Shown here one piece after another: positions 32,501-44,416 of a DNA stretch of 64,000 nt. Location of the stretch: assembly GCA_047495785.1 (NCBI GenBank), contig JBLDXI010000033.1:124001-188000 (forward strand), given 5' to 3'. This DNA is from Lepidodermella squamata. Its lineage: Eukaryota; Gastrotricha. Position numbers and translations under genes: made by a program. Below the pieces are notes generated by a model. The model ran no database searches, was not told the DNA's origin, and was given only the letters and a program-made list of their open reading frames with translations. Numbering within the stretch: position 1 is the first letter of the stretch; each line of letters opens with the position of its first letter.

Positions 32501-33101
32501 CCGGGTACTCGTTCGAGAATCTAAAGAAAAAGGATGCAGGATACTTTAAAACGAAACTGCCCACAGCTGATTTCTACATGGATTTCTAAGGTTAATCGAC
32601 ATTGTGCCAAGTTTCAATAGTATGGTGGTGGTTATCCTGTCTCCTTCATGCAGTGAAGGCCGCGAATTTGACCTTACCTTAAGTAATGATTTTGGCTAGA
32701 TTTAAAACTTGTGTCGCTACAAAAATCCCGACAAATCAAAAAGAGAAACTCCAGGATACAAACTGATTTATCTGAGATCAGTAAAAAGCAAGGTTCTGGC
32801 GAGGTTCGAACTCGCGACCTTCTCCGTGTGAAGGAGACGTGATAACCACTACACTACAGAACCTTCGATAAAGATTCGTTGTAAAACTAAGGAAACAGTA
32901 TCTTCAAGTTTAATCGAAAATAAAATAATTTACCTCTCCACTATCACCGTAATTGTGTGCGGCTTTAGCCGAAAATGTGAAAAATGACAGGACAACGAGA
33001 AGAAGCAGGCAGGGCGATGACGAGGATATAAGTTGTCGAAGTCGGAAACCGAGCATCCTTGAAGCCAAAACTCGGTGACAAGAAACAGGGCGGCTTGTCA
33101 T
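29589..33101 (-). CDS. ADAMTS-like/papilin-type extracellular matrix protein
   Basis: Three exons, 33101-32934, 32520-30355, 30302-29589, giving 1015 residues. These are secreted matrix glycoproteins with ADAMTS accessory modules but no protease, acting in basement membrane assembly. Order seen: signal peptide (leucine-rich core about 32-46), first TSP1 repeat (WSTCSRPCGGG), ADAMTS cysteine-rich module (CDGVIDSGATRDACGICGG), and a spacer domain ending near YQYLRP. A Pro/Gln/Tyr-rich linker of about 200 residues follows, then six TSP1 repeats (for example WSDCSATCGQG, WGECSSRCGRG, WSKCSVTCGAG) and a C-terminal PLAC domain (CEDRFNNCYILAKN and CCNTC). Kunitz and Ig domains of full-length papilin are absent, so Lonely heart/ADAMTSL-type is the better match. 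A tRNA gene lies inside intron 1. Confidence 0.9.
31015..31075 (-). repeat. PYQQQ tandem repeat in the ADAMTS-like linker
   Basis: About four consecutive copies of a 5-codon unit (PYQQQ) within the Pro/Gln-rich linker, with imperfect DNA copies. Confidence 0.6.
32792..32863 (-). tRNA. tRNA-Val (anticodon CAC)
   Basis: On the minus strand a 72-nt cloverleaf folds: acceptor arms GGTTCTG and CAGAACC pair perfectly, the A box reads TAGTGTAGTGG, the anticodon stem TCTCC/GGAGA holds loop TTCACAC with anticodon CAC, and the T arm carries GTTCGAA. A TTTTT run (plus-strand A at 32783-32787) five bases downstream is a Pol III terminator. The gene sits in intron 1 of the ADAMTS-like gene on the same strand. 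No intron in the tRNA and no encoded CCA. Confidence 0.95.
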
Positions 33102-35900
33102 CGCTTCAAGTCATGTCGTGGTAATTGGGTTGTAATGTTAAATTCCTATTTAGCACGTAATACAAACGTAAGGAATGTGCGTTCAAGCGAGCTAATTAAT
33201 CGATTAGCGATAACTGCAGGTGTTCGAAAAATTCCGGCGTGGGAAGACGCCAAGATGCGGTCGGCCGAGTCACGTGTCACCCTGGTCAAGAACTTGACCT
33301 CGAGAAATACGCTCACAAATATGACGTTATCGCGAAAAAGCGCGCGCGTTGTTGAATTAGCCGCGCAATTATCAAAGTGACGCGCTCGATGAGGCAACAA
33401 ACAAGAGAGCAGGAAACCCGCCGATAAAATACGGCAGTGGGTTTCTAGGTGCCTAAGCATATAAAACGTCGGTCTGTTTCCGTTTAGACATCATACATAC
33501 GCAAAAAGGCGCGCGACGAGGCGTTTGTTTGCGCGTTTTAAAAAGGGGCAATAAAACATGCATCATGTTGTTGATGTATACCATGTATATTTACACCGGA
33601 TGTTATATCACAAAAATAATGCAATTATTACACGGTAATCGGCTACAAAAGTTACTGGAGAATTAGCAAAACGGAAGCCGCGTGCTACTTGATCTCGCGG
33701 TTGAACACCAGAAGCTGTTCATTTTGCGAAAACAAAAAATACTAGAAATAGCACAGATGGAATAACACGCGCACGGCTGCAGGAAAAATACGTCGAGGAG
33801 GCAACGAGTAGGGCTGTTAATAACCGCTCGCAGGACAAAGACGGGCGCGCTCGTCGGACGTCTGGGCGGGCCGAAGACGCAAACAAAACAAAAGTAGCAG
33901 CGCACCAGTCGCTATTTTGCGCGCGGTAAATAAACCGCCTTTGTCCAGGTATGCGCGTAATTTTTCGCCAAATGAATAACGTATTATGCGGTATTAATGT
34001 TAATGCAAAATGGAGTTTTTTTGCGACTGAAAGAATATGTCTGGTCAGCAAGCTGACATACCGGAAAAATGAGGCAGGGAGCATAAATAAACAGCTCAGT
34101 TATGGCCTCATCGAAAGATACTCACCCTGAACAAAGGTCATTAAGTAATGTCTTTTATTAGAACAAAGGGGTGGTCACAAATACAACTAATAAATTATAA
34201 AGAAAGCGCTCCCCTAGCCAGAGCAATTTCGAAGATTCGCCCAGATCCCAGAAAACATAATTTTTTCACATCATTCAGAAACCATCAGAGGGGCATTAAG
34301 AATGATTCCTCCTGAACTCCTATACAACAAAGAATCAGACCAAGGCAAAATGTTTCCCTTGTAACGATTGTGGGTGATAAGTGGTTGCAATTTCGAAAAA
34401 ACCGCCATTCTGTCCCACTTTTGGGAAAGCATCAATTCGCCACAAAATTTAAGCGAGGGCAGGTCGATGACACGTGCAGAACTTATGGATTGGGCTTGTT
34501 TTGACTTGTCTGACAGATAGTAGATTCGCTTAACCTACCCAATTTCACTAATCATGCGCCGCTTGGTCTACGCTGAAAATTCATCAAAGCAAAGTAAAAT
34601 AACAATAGCAAGAGCCTTGGCTTCGTTATCAGTAATTGGTAGCCTCAGAATTAAGGGAGTCGATCACTCCTTGAGGTACCGGTTGGTTAAATCAAACAAG
34701 CAAGCCTCGTCCAGATGCCCTCATCGTAGGTCGTCAAAAAGGCAGCAGGTAGCAAACAAGTTTCTTGTAGCGAGTAGGAATAAGCCGTTGCATATTGCGC
34801 ACAGCGCACTACTGGTCACATGGCCGCAAAAAACAGCAGTTAACGCGCCATTGATGTAGCCTGTGCATGCCATAGTGCGCATGTCTCAAGTCGACCGTAA
34901 TAAGCCGCTTTTCCTGCGCGGTAATGGCGCGTATTACACGCTTCTCGTAATAACCGGCGAAAATAAAGAGGCGAAACGATGGTGGTAAAATGGGAGAAAA
35001 TAACATTCATAGGTACGCGATGAGCTAGATCCTAAAAAACACCGTGGGCTATCAATTTAGGGCGGAGCTGAAAATTGTTAATTGCAACGCGCAAAATAAA
35101 TATCTGGACACCTTTTTTCGAGTAATAAAAAGCTACAAAGTGACCACCGCGCGAGATAATTCGAGAAAATAATATAGCCGCTAGCGGATAATTACTGCTG
35201 ATTATTACCTATTATTTTCTGTCTACCTGACCGCCGTCGCCCGTGAGCCAAAAAGCGAACGTGACGATAAGCCCGCTTTTGCGGCGTCCCTAATGATAAA
35301 AAATTTCAACGGCTAAAGGAGTAAACAATAAATAAATAATTCTATAATCTTCGGCAAAACTCGGCTTCATTATTGTGATAAAAGCCCAAAGGCCAGGGGC
35401 GGCTGTCTGAAAGAAAAAAGTGACCATGAATCATGGTCATTCGACCTTTGGTCACATTGCCCGGTAGCTAAACATTTTTGCGATAATGCTTTTTAACCCG
35501 TTTCTAACTGACCTTGGTTTTTGATAACGCACAACAACAACAATAACGGCTACTGAGTACCAAGTTGGAGGCGGATTTCATTCAAAAATGCGCATTTTTC
35601 CTTGCCTTAATAAAGAGCGATAACAGATGTCTTAACGAATGGCCAGTTTATTTTTTCACGCAAAAGTCTCGAACTAGGCCGCTTTTCGCACCTATCTAGA
35701 CATTTTGATGCGAAGTGAGAAGTGAATGCTCTCAATTTCCTGATACCAGCTCCCACTAATTGAGGACGCAGCCTGACGGATAAACACTTCCGGGAGCACT
35801 GGCACTAGAGGATACCCGAGATTGACCTTGAAGATGCAGAAGTGGTCGAAAGCCTATAAAAGCTCCTATTTCATGGGCAATAAATTAGAAAAATGAGTGT
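33102..35900. other. 2.8-kb intergenic region without a gene
   Basis: Upstream of the ADAMTS-like gene and downstream of the sushi receptor gene. The stretch has CG-rich patches (around 33300-33550 and 34850-35280) unlike the AT-rich spacers elsewhere, and frequent TAATA/GATAA words, so regulatory DNA is likely. Several open frames exist on both strands but most start with non-ATG codons, and none shows a family motif. Confidence 0.4.
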
Positions 35901-35914
35901 TAAATAATATCAAT

Positions 35915-35920
35915 TTTATT
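35915..35920 (-). terminator. AATAAA signal overlapping the stop codon of the sushi receptor gene
   Basis: The TAA stop at 35916-35918 is part of an AATAAA on the minus strand, so either the 3' UTR is minimal or a later signal is used. Confidence 0.35.
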
Positions 35921-38900
35921 CAACAGGATTCAACAGCTCTGGGTTTTCAGGAAGCTCCATGACGCCTTCAACATGAACGTCATGGTGGGACCTCGACAAA
36001 TTTACACCTGTGACAGGACGATCATCTGAATTTTCCCGCACCAGAGGATTCGGAACCAATGCGGGCTCTCCGCCTGCATCAACAACATAACCAGCTGCTG
36101 CTAATTTCTGCTTTTCATTGATGTCGTTCTTCCTTCGCAGGTATTCTTCTTTCGCAACCCGGCCTCTGACAACTTGCCGTAGATCGTGAAGTCGTTTGAC
36201 TCTACTAGCATCCCGAATCCGCTTGAGGAAATGGTTGAAATTATGGCGCAGTCGATTCAAGTCTCGAGCGAGCGTTACGTAGTCCAGGCAAATGACTATT
36301 CCAATAATGAAGGCCAGAATGGATAAAACCGTTGTTCCAGTTGCAACGGCTGTAGATGATTCGTAGACTTGTTTTGTTTGCCGTACAGTTTGCGCTGTCA
36401 ACAGCGAACTTTGCACGCATTTGATAGTATCCTTCTCCCATGTAGCGTTAGCGGTGCAAAACCACTGAACGTTGACTTTCGTTTGATTCGGGGCAGGTTC
36501 GAAACCCTGGTTCCAGTCGCATTCGAATATAATGATATTCCCATAAAGAAGAGTTTCAAGTTCTGAGGAACTATTGAGTGAGCGTAATGTCGATAATTCA
36601 AAGCTGGGAGGCGTGGGACACTGAGCAACTGGGAGAATTAAATTTTTAGTGATTCCAATAATGCTCTTGGCAAACATACGTAAACAACTCAAGGTCTGGG
36701 TAGTCCATGTGCCCCACTCTGTGCATGCCTTCTCCATTTTCTCCAGGGGTACGGAATCATCGCCAGGCTCGGTGTACAAACTCGTAGCTCCAGCTGAGCA
36801 GTAAACTGTGATCTTATCCCCAAATACGTATTGAACACCTTTCGGCTTCTCGCCCTCGATGTAAGTATTAGGCTCATACGGAGGCGCAGGGCATTTAATA
36901 ACTGCGGGAAGATTAATCAGCCGTGTGGTCGGTGAATATTATTATGAAGGAACTTACTTTCACAAATAGGTTTGCCACGTGGAGTCCATGAGCCGTCAAT
37001 TTGGCAAATTTTCGTGAACAGCTTTTTGTCATTAGAAGGTTCGTAACCCGGTAAGCACGAGTAAGAAGCGACTCCGCCAGTTTCGTTGCTTGATATGTTG
37101 ACGATGACATTACTGCCACTTTCAACAGGCAGACAAGGCGGAACTAATATACATTCCTATCAATTATCGGAAGTAATATAAGTCATTCTACTCACGAATA
37201 CATTCCGGAATGCTATCGGCCCAGCTCCACCCGGATTTCGTATCCAAGGTGCAATTAGCTTCAGGCTTCGAGGTTCCAGCTAAGACATACCCTGTCTCAC
37301 ATTTGTAAGTTACTTTATCTCCAAACCCGAAGTTTGGAGACGAAGTGTAGTTGACAGCCACGCCGTTTTTTATCGAAGGCGGATCAGGACATGTAGCAAC
37401 TAAGACAATTCTGTGCATAAAAATTGGACACTTGGAAATTTAACTAACCCTTGCAAGTCGGTAGTTTGAAGTTTATCTGTCGCCAGTTTCCGCTGGTGGA
37501 GTTTGGACTTAAAGGATCGCAAATGTGGAAGCAGTTCAATTTGTATTCGTCTGGCAAATATCCCGGTTTGCAAACTACTGTCGCGGATTGAAGGTATGCA
37601 GCTTGTGATCCATAGTAACTTGGTGGTGGTGATGACAGCGCCCACATAGTTCTCGGGGGTAAGGTTATGTGTTTCGGTGTCGGAGAGCACGTCATGGAGG
37701 CGCTTGAATCTTAAATTCAGCATTAAAGCTCCATTTATATCACTAAAAATGTCGAATTACTTTGACGCTTTGAACAGGTGAACGGGCAACTGCTTTGAAC
37801 CAAGTTATCGGTCTCACAAAGACCAGAGGCTGCCCAATCTCCACAGGTACAATTTGTATCAGCGACTGCAGGTGCTACAACGTCGCATTCGCAAACCGAA
37901 TACTTCGTACAAGAAGCTGGACAAGACGCCCACATGTAAGCTAAAAACAACAGAAATAAGCAAATTTTACGGATGGATTGGCTGGAAAACTTGCAGGGAT
38001 TTGTGAGGCAGTGACCTTGTGATGCCCAGGCTGCGCATGAGCTTGGCGAGGAGTCCGATTTTGGAAATGCACACTTCAAAGTCGCTGGAAAGTAAATGAA
38101 TAATGTTGACTACCCTGTTCATGTAGCTAAGCTATTAATAATTACGCGTAGCGCAGTCAGAACCTGTCCACCCAGGCGTGCATGTACAGGTATATCCGAT
38201 TGAAGTAGTAAAATTCATTCGGCAAAGGCACTGCGGCTTAGGGGAGTATGGACAAGTGATTTCTTGGAAAAAATCAAAGATGAAAGTATTCGTATGGTGG
38301 CTAAATAGCACACTCACCTGAATTATACATTGGGCAAATGGTTTTAATTTTCAATAAATCAGCTTGGGACAGTGCACTTTTGAAGATATGCAAGCAAGCA
38401 AACTGAAAGTCGCTTCCTGCTCCACCAGCGTAAGACCTGCAAGAAATTGTCATGAAAAGCTACATGAGGAGTGAGGAGTATAGAGAAACCTGTAACCCGC
38501 AAAGAATGTTGTTGAAGTTGCTGGCGGAGTCGACTGCGCAACAGCTGAGCTGAACATGTCGTTACAGAAGATGCGAAGCGTTTTTGCTGATCCGTCGTAG
38601 ACCCATGCGACTAATTGCCAGCTAGACAAGTCACATGGCATGGAAAACCAAGCGCTAGTCGCTGGGTTTGTTAAAAGTGTCCCCGCTTCAGGGTATTGCC
38701 ATAAATGCGCAGCCATAGCCTGCCCTGATGATAGAGCATAATCCAAAATCGGCCCGACAGCTCCCTTCGTGTTAACGAAAGCAGCCATCGTCCAAGAGGA
38801 TGCTCCGAAGTTGAACTGCGCCGAGGTAAAGTTCATGTATTGGTTGTCTGCGGCCGTTTCTCCGGTCTCGAGCGCAGCTCCAGCCATTCCTGACAGTCCG

Positions 38901-39094
38901 GCGACTCTCACCACATGGTTCGCGGAGTACAGACCATCGATGTTATTGCCGGAACCATCAAATAGGCCAAATTGCCCCAAAGGATAGACGGCAAGCGGTG
39001 TCGGAAGCTGGCCATACAACGTTTTGAGCGTACTATACGACGCTCTGACCTCATCTACTCCCATTAGCAACAGCAAAATTAGTCGTAGGTGCAT
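35916..39094 (-). CDS. Single-pass receptor-like protein: LamG-like, EGF, 2 ShKT, 5 CCP/sushi, TM
   Basis: Ten exons: 39094-38490, 38436-38318, 38262-38146, 38084-37995, 37940-37761, 37709-37449, 37399-37196, 37143-36958, 36901-36680, 36628-35916; 898 residues. Signal peptide about 1-18. A LamG/concanavalin-like domain spans about 20-235 (SSWTMAAFVNTKG, WQLVAWVYDG). An EGF module ends CTPGWTGSDC. Two ShKT modules follow, the first with the NPxYM..CPASC pattern and the second ending CPFTC. Five CCP/sushi modules (about 372-735) include CPDPPSIKNG, CLPVESG, CPAPPYEP and CPTPPSFE. A membrane helix at about 755-780 is followed by a 118-residue basic then acidic cytoplasmic tail. Most module borders coincide with phase-1 introns, allowing exon shuffling. 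Intron 37994-37941 has a GC donor. The order is unlike any named family I know; adhesion or complement-like recognition is a guess. Confidence 0.82.
37941..37994 (-). other. GC-AG intron inside the first ShKT module (54 bp)
   Basis: Donor T|GCAAGT, acceptor TTTTTAG. Splicing rebuilds the conserved ShKT core CLTNPSYMWASCPASC, strong support for this border. Confidence 0.8.
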
Positions 39095-41227
39095 AATTTC
39101 AGATTTCGCGGGGACAATTTCCAGAACTGAAGACACACGACTGAAGAAGTTTGTCTCATTAGCGCCATCATGAATGATTTAAACAGCACCTGAGCCGGCA
39201 ATGTTGTGATGCATCCCAGGCCTAGAATCGAATGCTTTAATATTTTCAGTTCGAATTTTTTCCTCCTTAATTGTTCTATCACTCGATAGTGTTGATGGAA
39301 ACCCATTCCATATTCGTTGCAGCAGATAGTTTGTAGCACGCATATGTCTTGTCGTCACTGGGTTACTGGTATCGAAGCAAAAAATGTTATTTTTCGCGGC
39401 TTAGACGCATCATCGACGAATTTTTTCCCGATTACTGCGTTCTTTATTCGAGACTACCAGCATTCACACCTTATTTTGTCAAACAGAATGCCCGAGCTTC
39501 GGAATGCTGCCGATTATTTTCTAAAAAATCGCCCTCATTTCTTGGAATATTTTTCCAGCGTTTGCTACTCCCTCGAGAATGGCGCGTCAAAATAGGTCGA
39601 GTAGAAAAAAATCAAATTGCGTGACTTTGACGGCTGAATGCTGAGAAATCAACTCTCTTGAGATGGAAGTTTCTGGGTGTGGCATTTCTCGAGCTTCTAT
39701 CAAAAGTTTTCCGGTTTTCTTTTTCCACGTTCCACGTAATTCCAAGAATTCCAAAATATTCCTAATTCCGAAGAACAACACCAATTCTTGCATATTCTCA
39801 CGTCTTTTATTTGATTTTTTGGCATTTGTTATTCATCCTTGTTAGTGCAACACTCGCACATCACTTCTTCACGCACCTTTTTCCAGATGCAGCGAAAAAA
39901 ACGGAGATAATATTACATAGAAGTAGCATGGTAAGATGATTTAATAGTATAGGATAATAAGAGAGAAAGAAACGTGATTTTTTCCGTATTATTTCTTCAT
40001 AACAAACATATCGCGATTTGTTTATTTACGTCGATATACCAGAATTGGGTACGTATTTTTTCAACCACTCGTGCCTAACAACCAGCAGCTTTGAAATAAT
40101 AACGATAAATCATGATCATTCAAAATCGATCGAGAGCAATTCTATAATCATGTTCTACGTACAACTTTTCCGAGGTAAATCCTAAAGTACTCCCTGTTTT
40201 TCTCCTAACAACAAAAGCATCAGAGAAAACGACATTTTACAGTATAATTAATTAATTTAATAACCGATTTTTGTTGTTGAAATAATTCACATCCGAGGGA
40301 AGCATGATATATATACGTAACGTATAAAGAGAGCAGTATTTTTTTTCTCGAATAATTTATGCGTTTCCTGCGTCCTATATCAATTTACACGCTACATTTA
40401 GAAAAATAATGATGCCGCGGTTTAAAAAAAAGTAACACAGACTTTTCAAGAATAATAACAATTACAAAAAGAACATTTCGCCATGCATTCCAGCCCATAG
40501 ACCTATAATATTTTATAATCAACTGATGATTAGTGCAACACCATAAAGCACCACATGTAAATTTTGTTTAGTTTGCGAAATAAACGTTGAGAAGGATTGC
40601 CAATGTAGTTAGTCGACTATTATTTTTTGAGTATAACAAGCCTCCGTGAATTCGTATAGTATATAATGACATTAGTTCAGTGATTATTTCCCACGAATTT
40701 GACTACATCAAGTCGATAATTATTAATTTAACGATTATATTATAAGAAAGAACCGAAAGAAGTAAACTGGCACATGTCTCGTGTTGTTCGTAATTGTTTA
40801 AGAAAATCCGTCTAAATTGTCTGGAATTACTATTTCGTCATTATCTACAACTCAGTTTCAAATAGAAAAGATATAAGAAAAATATAACAACTAAATCAAT
40901 AATTTCCGAGGAAAATCTTTTCCGAAGAGCAAAAAACGAGCGAGAAATTATTATATATTTTAGTTTATTTATTACAATAGTAATGAGGATATGTTTATAC
41001 AACTTTAGAGAAAGACGCGTCGAATTTTAAAAGTGACAGTTGTAATCCAGAAAATCCAGTACTTAGACTTGAATCGGCTTTTGCAGTTTTTTTTAGAATG
41101 AATCGTGTGATCGCGCGTGAACACAAAACCATGAAGAGAAAATCGAAGACCGCGGTTGAAGATCCGAAAATCGAAGAAAGAAATGAACTCAGTCGCTGAT
41201 TTTGTCGATTTTTTCCGTCACGCTATT
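39095..41227. other. Intergenic, AT-rich
   Basis: Contains the sushi receptor promoter side and probably a long 3' UTR of the GRAMD2-like gene (several minus-strand AATAAA-type words between 40000 and 41000). Overlapping plus-strand frames at 39317-39624 lack any recognisable feature. Confidence 0.4.
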
Positions 41228-44200
41228 TTACTCGCTCGACGGCGAACTCGCCGCTTGCGCCTGTTGCTGCGGCCCTGCTAGCACCATCTGTTCGGCCAGC
41301 CGATCCAGACTTGTTTTCACCTTTAAAAAATCAATAAATAAATATAAAAAATTTCAAAAATTCAAGGAAATTAGGAATTTTTATGAGAGAATAAAAAATG
41401 ATGATACTTACACGTCCCAACATGGTAGCACTGGTGTCGAGCGTGTTCAGCAGATTCTCCTCGGGCGAGCACGATACCGACGAGCAATAGCGTTGATATC
41501 CCTGAGCTATCATCAGTTCAATGTTATTGATGCGATAAGATATGTGTACACTGACTAGCACCGTCACGAGCAACCTGCGAGATACGTACAAATAATTAAC
41601 CGAAATTAATTTCACCATACCATCAAAACATGGCATTTTTGATAACAATATGCGCGTCTTAACTCCGTTCCGAGGGCAAACTAGTTGCGGACTTCAATTA
41701 TATTATCTCATGGTCCGGTGTATTAGGATTAATGATGTTAATCAAGAGGAAAACTCATCATTTACACATGTCCCTTGAATGACCTAGCGGGAAAATTAAG
41801 AATTTACCTACGGAATTTCGTTATTTTTAGAAAATATTTTTATTTAGCAGTCGGCTAAATTTTAAAAGGGAAAAGCGAAAAAATATATAAAATTGCGAAT
41901 TTAATAAATAAAAATTCCAGCTTAATAATTTTTTCTTAAATATTTTAGCCTTAATTAAACTTGATCCAATTCCGGTCATCTTTTAAACTAACATTAAAAA
42001 GCAGATCATAAGGTAATTCGATGTGTTGGCCTGGTTCCAGTTGGCCTCGCTCGACACAGGCGCCGCGTGGCCAGAGTGCGTTTTCTGCGGAATGCCGCCG
42101 TTGGCAAATCGTTGCTGATGTTGATTAGACGTCAATGCCCCGCCTAGACTCGAATTCGCATTGACCGTACCAGATTTCGGGTAGGACGGCGGTTCTTCGT
42201 CCAGCCCTGTCTGAGCCAGGTACCGCGAATGCGTCCGGTCGATCAACTGCGGGTGCGATAGACCAGGCAGTTGTTGCTGGCTTTGAAGCAGTGTCGCCGG
42301 GTCTTCGCTCGACCCGTCGCCCGGCACCGGCGTCACCGAGGTTGTCGACGCTGTTGTAGGATCGCTAGCGCCGAGTAGTAAATTAGCACCAACTTCGTTG
42401 ACCGGCAGTGATTCAATGCCATTTAGGAGCGGGCCGTCGACTAGAGCGCCGAGTTCGAGCGCCGTCTGGCATCGGGGCGCGCCGCCCAGAAGGCCGGCCG
42501 TGTCCGGGGTCGACGGGCCGATCGAGGCGTTGGCGCGGTTCTTCTCTAGCACCTTAACGAGCAGTTTAAAAGTCTGCTTCCGCGATAATAGCGATCCAAA
42601 GACATACTGCAAATTGAAAAAAGAATAATTAATTTACACCTAATTAACAGCCTCGAAAATTCTTTAATTTAAATCATTTCAATCGATTGCGAAATCCCCT
42701 TAGATATTAGGTGTGATTTTCGTCTTGAAACCGGGCAATAAAAAGCAATTATCGGAGAAAAAAATCAATGTAAACAAACTTTGTTTTGTTGAGTGACGAT
42801 GCCAACGGCATTCGGGATAAGATACGCCACTTTTTCGAGAGTAATACTTAGAACCTCGGCAACCGGAATGATAATCTGAAATCAAGAAAAAAATCAAACG
42901 CATCGCTCGGTTATTCGATTGAAAAAATACCTGAGTTTTAACACCGAATAATGTTGATGAAAAGCAGAAGTAATTACGCGAGACGTAGAGATAGCCTTGA
43001 GTGAGAATTTCACCGACATAAGCGCAGGAATAATCTAAACAATAAACAGAAATAAATTCCTGTAATAATCGAAAAATAAATCAACTCACAATTGATCAGA
43101 ACTTCAGTCCGCGGTATATCTGAGAACATTTTCAGAAATTTGACTGCATGCTGTTTTTTGATAGTTCCATCGACAGCCTGAAACAGAATAAAAAATCATT
43201 GCAATAGGAATTTAAGAAAAAAGCTAACGGACATCGAGTCTTATTTTAAACACAGCTACCGCGGCTAACATGGTTTTTCTTGAGCAGGGAAAATTATACG
43301 AAATACTGCAGTATTTCCGTTTGAGTAAAACAGATACGACGCAGCGCCGTGAACGTTATACGTCAAATTACGCTATATAATGTGCATTGCATGTGGACGC
43401 ATGGCATTTAAAAGCGGGCCTTGAGATTGCGTGAATGAAGCAAGCAGCTTCGTCTTTTTGCTGCGCTATTCACAGCGGCTAAACAAGCGGGAAAACGTTG
43501 CGTTGCAGCCACCGGTAAACAAGAGACAGTGCGGCTGAGATCAAACAGGGACGCACAATACGCGCTTAGAAAGTGGAGCGTAACCCTTCGAGCGCGCGCG
43601 CCGAATAAACAGAACTGGCAAATACTCTGGCATTAAAGTACACAGTATCGAACCTGAGCGAGGTGTTTTATCCCTTCGTCGACACGAAAGTCGAGAGGCG
43701 CGTCGAAATACGACAAGTCTTCCATTATTTTTAGGCAATTTCAAATCCGCAATTGTCTTAAAGAAACAATAAAACAACACTTTATCGCTTTCTAGAGCTC
43801 GCGAAGAAACTGCTGTAATGGTACAAAGTACACATGCGATAACACACTAGTGTAATTAAGACAAAAGCGATTAGTGTTGCGCAAACAATGAACTGCTTAT
43901 CTTAATCCCACAAACGGAGATTTATAATCACCTGACGCGCGCAGTGTTGCGACACAGCTAAAAAAACTTACAATTTCATCCTCGTCGATTTTTAAATTAG
44001 CATCGACAAGATCAGTCTTGCTGTCGATTAATGCGTGACTAGCTAGAGCGTAATCAGAGCTGGATGTTTCCAGACCACCGGCACTGCCTGGAATACCTCT
44101 TTGGCCGGTGACAGGTGTGCATCCGTTGATATTATTGATGGAAGAACCGTCTTTCTCCGGAACCATTGATGACTTCCTCGAGGACTGACTCTTGCCGAAA

Positions 44201-44416
44201 GTTCCTTTAGTCTTGAAAAAGATATTGAATTCGGACGCGGAGCTGAAAATATAAACGAGAACATTTCAACACACGAAAACAGATTCATCGCAATTCTTTA
44301 GGTGCAAGCCCAGCGAACAGTTATGAGAAAGCGTGCATTTTGTGCGAAGTAGCAACCTACCGAGTGTGCTTAAATCCATTTTTCAAGACTTTGTCCATCA
44401 AGTTATCAATGCGCAT
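41228..44416 (-). CDS. GRAM domain protein, GRAMD2-like
   Basis: Eight exons: 44416-44361, 44242-43972, 43177-43090, 43034-42931, 42875-42780, 42606-41993, 41574-41412, 41320-41228; 494 residues. GRAMD2 proteins sit in the ER and tether it to the plasma membrane by binding phosphoinositides through the GRAM domain. The GRAM domain (about 110-230) is clear: FLKMFSDIP, YYSCAYVGEILTQGYLYVS, NYFCFSSTLFG, IIIPVAEV, YLIPNAVGI, YVFGSLLSRKQTF. A long Ser/Thr/Pro-rich linker leads to one membrane helix at about 400-425, assembled across the 41993/41574 splice, then a short tail with a Gln/Ala end. No VASt lipid-transfer domain is present, which excludes the GRAMD1/Aster class. An AG lies 5 bases before the ATG. 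Confidence 0.84.

Noticed and set aside
33663-34084. Overlapping minus-strand frames with many cysteines
   Set aside because: Two frames overlap each other, and composition follows CG-rich spacer DNA rather than a secreted protein.
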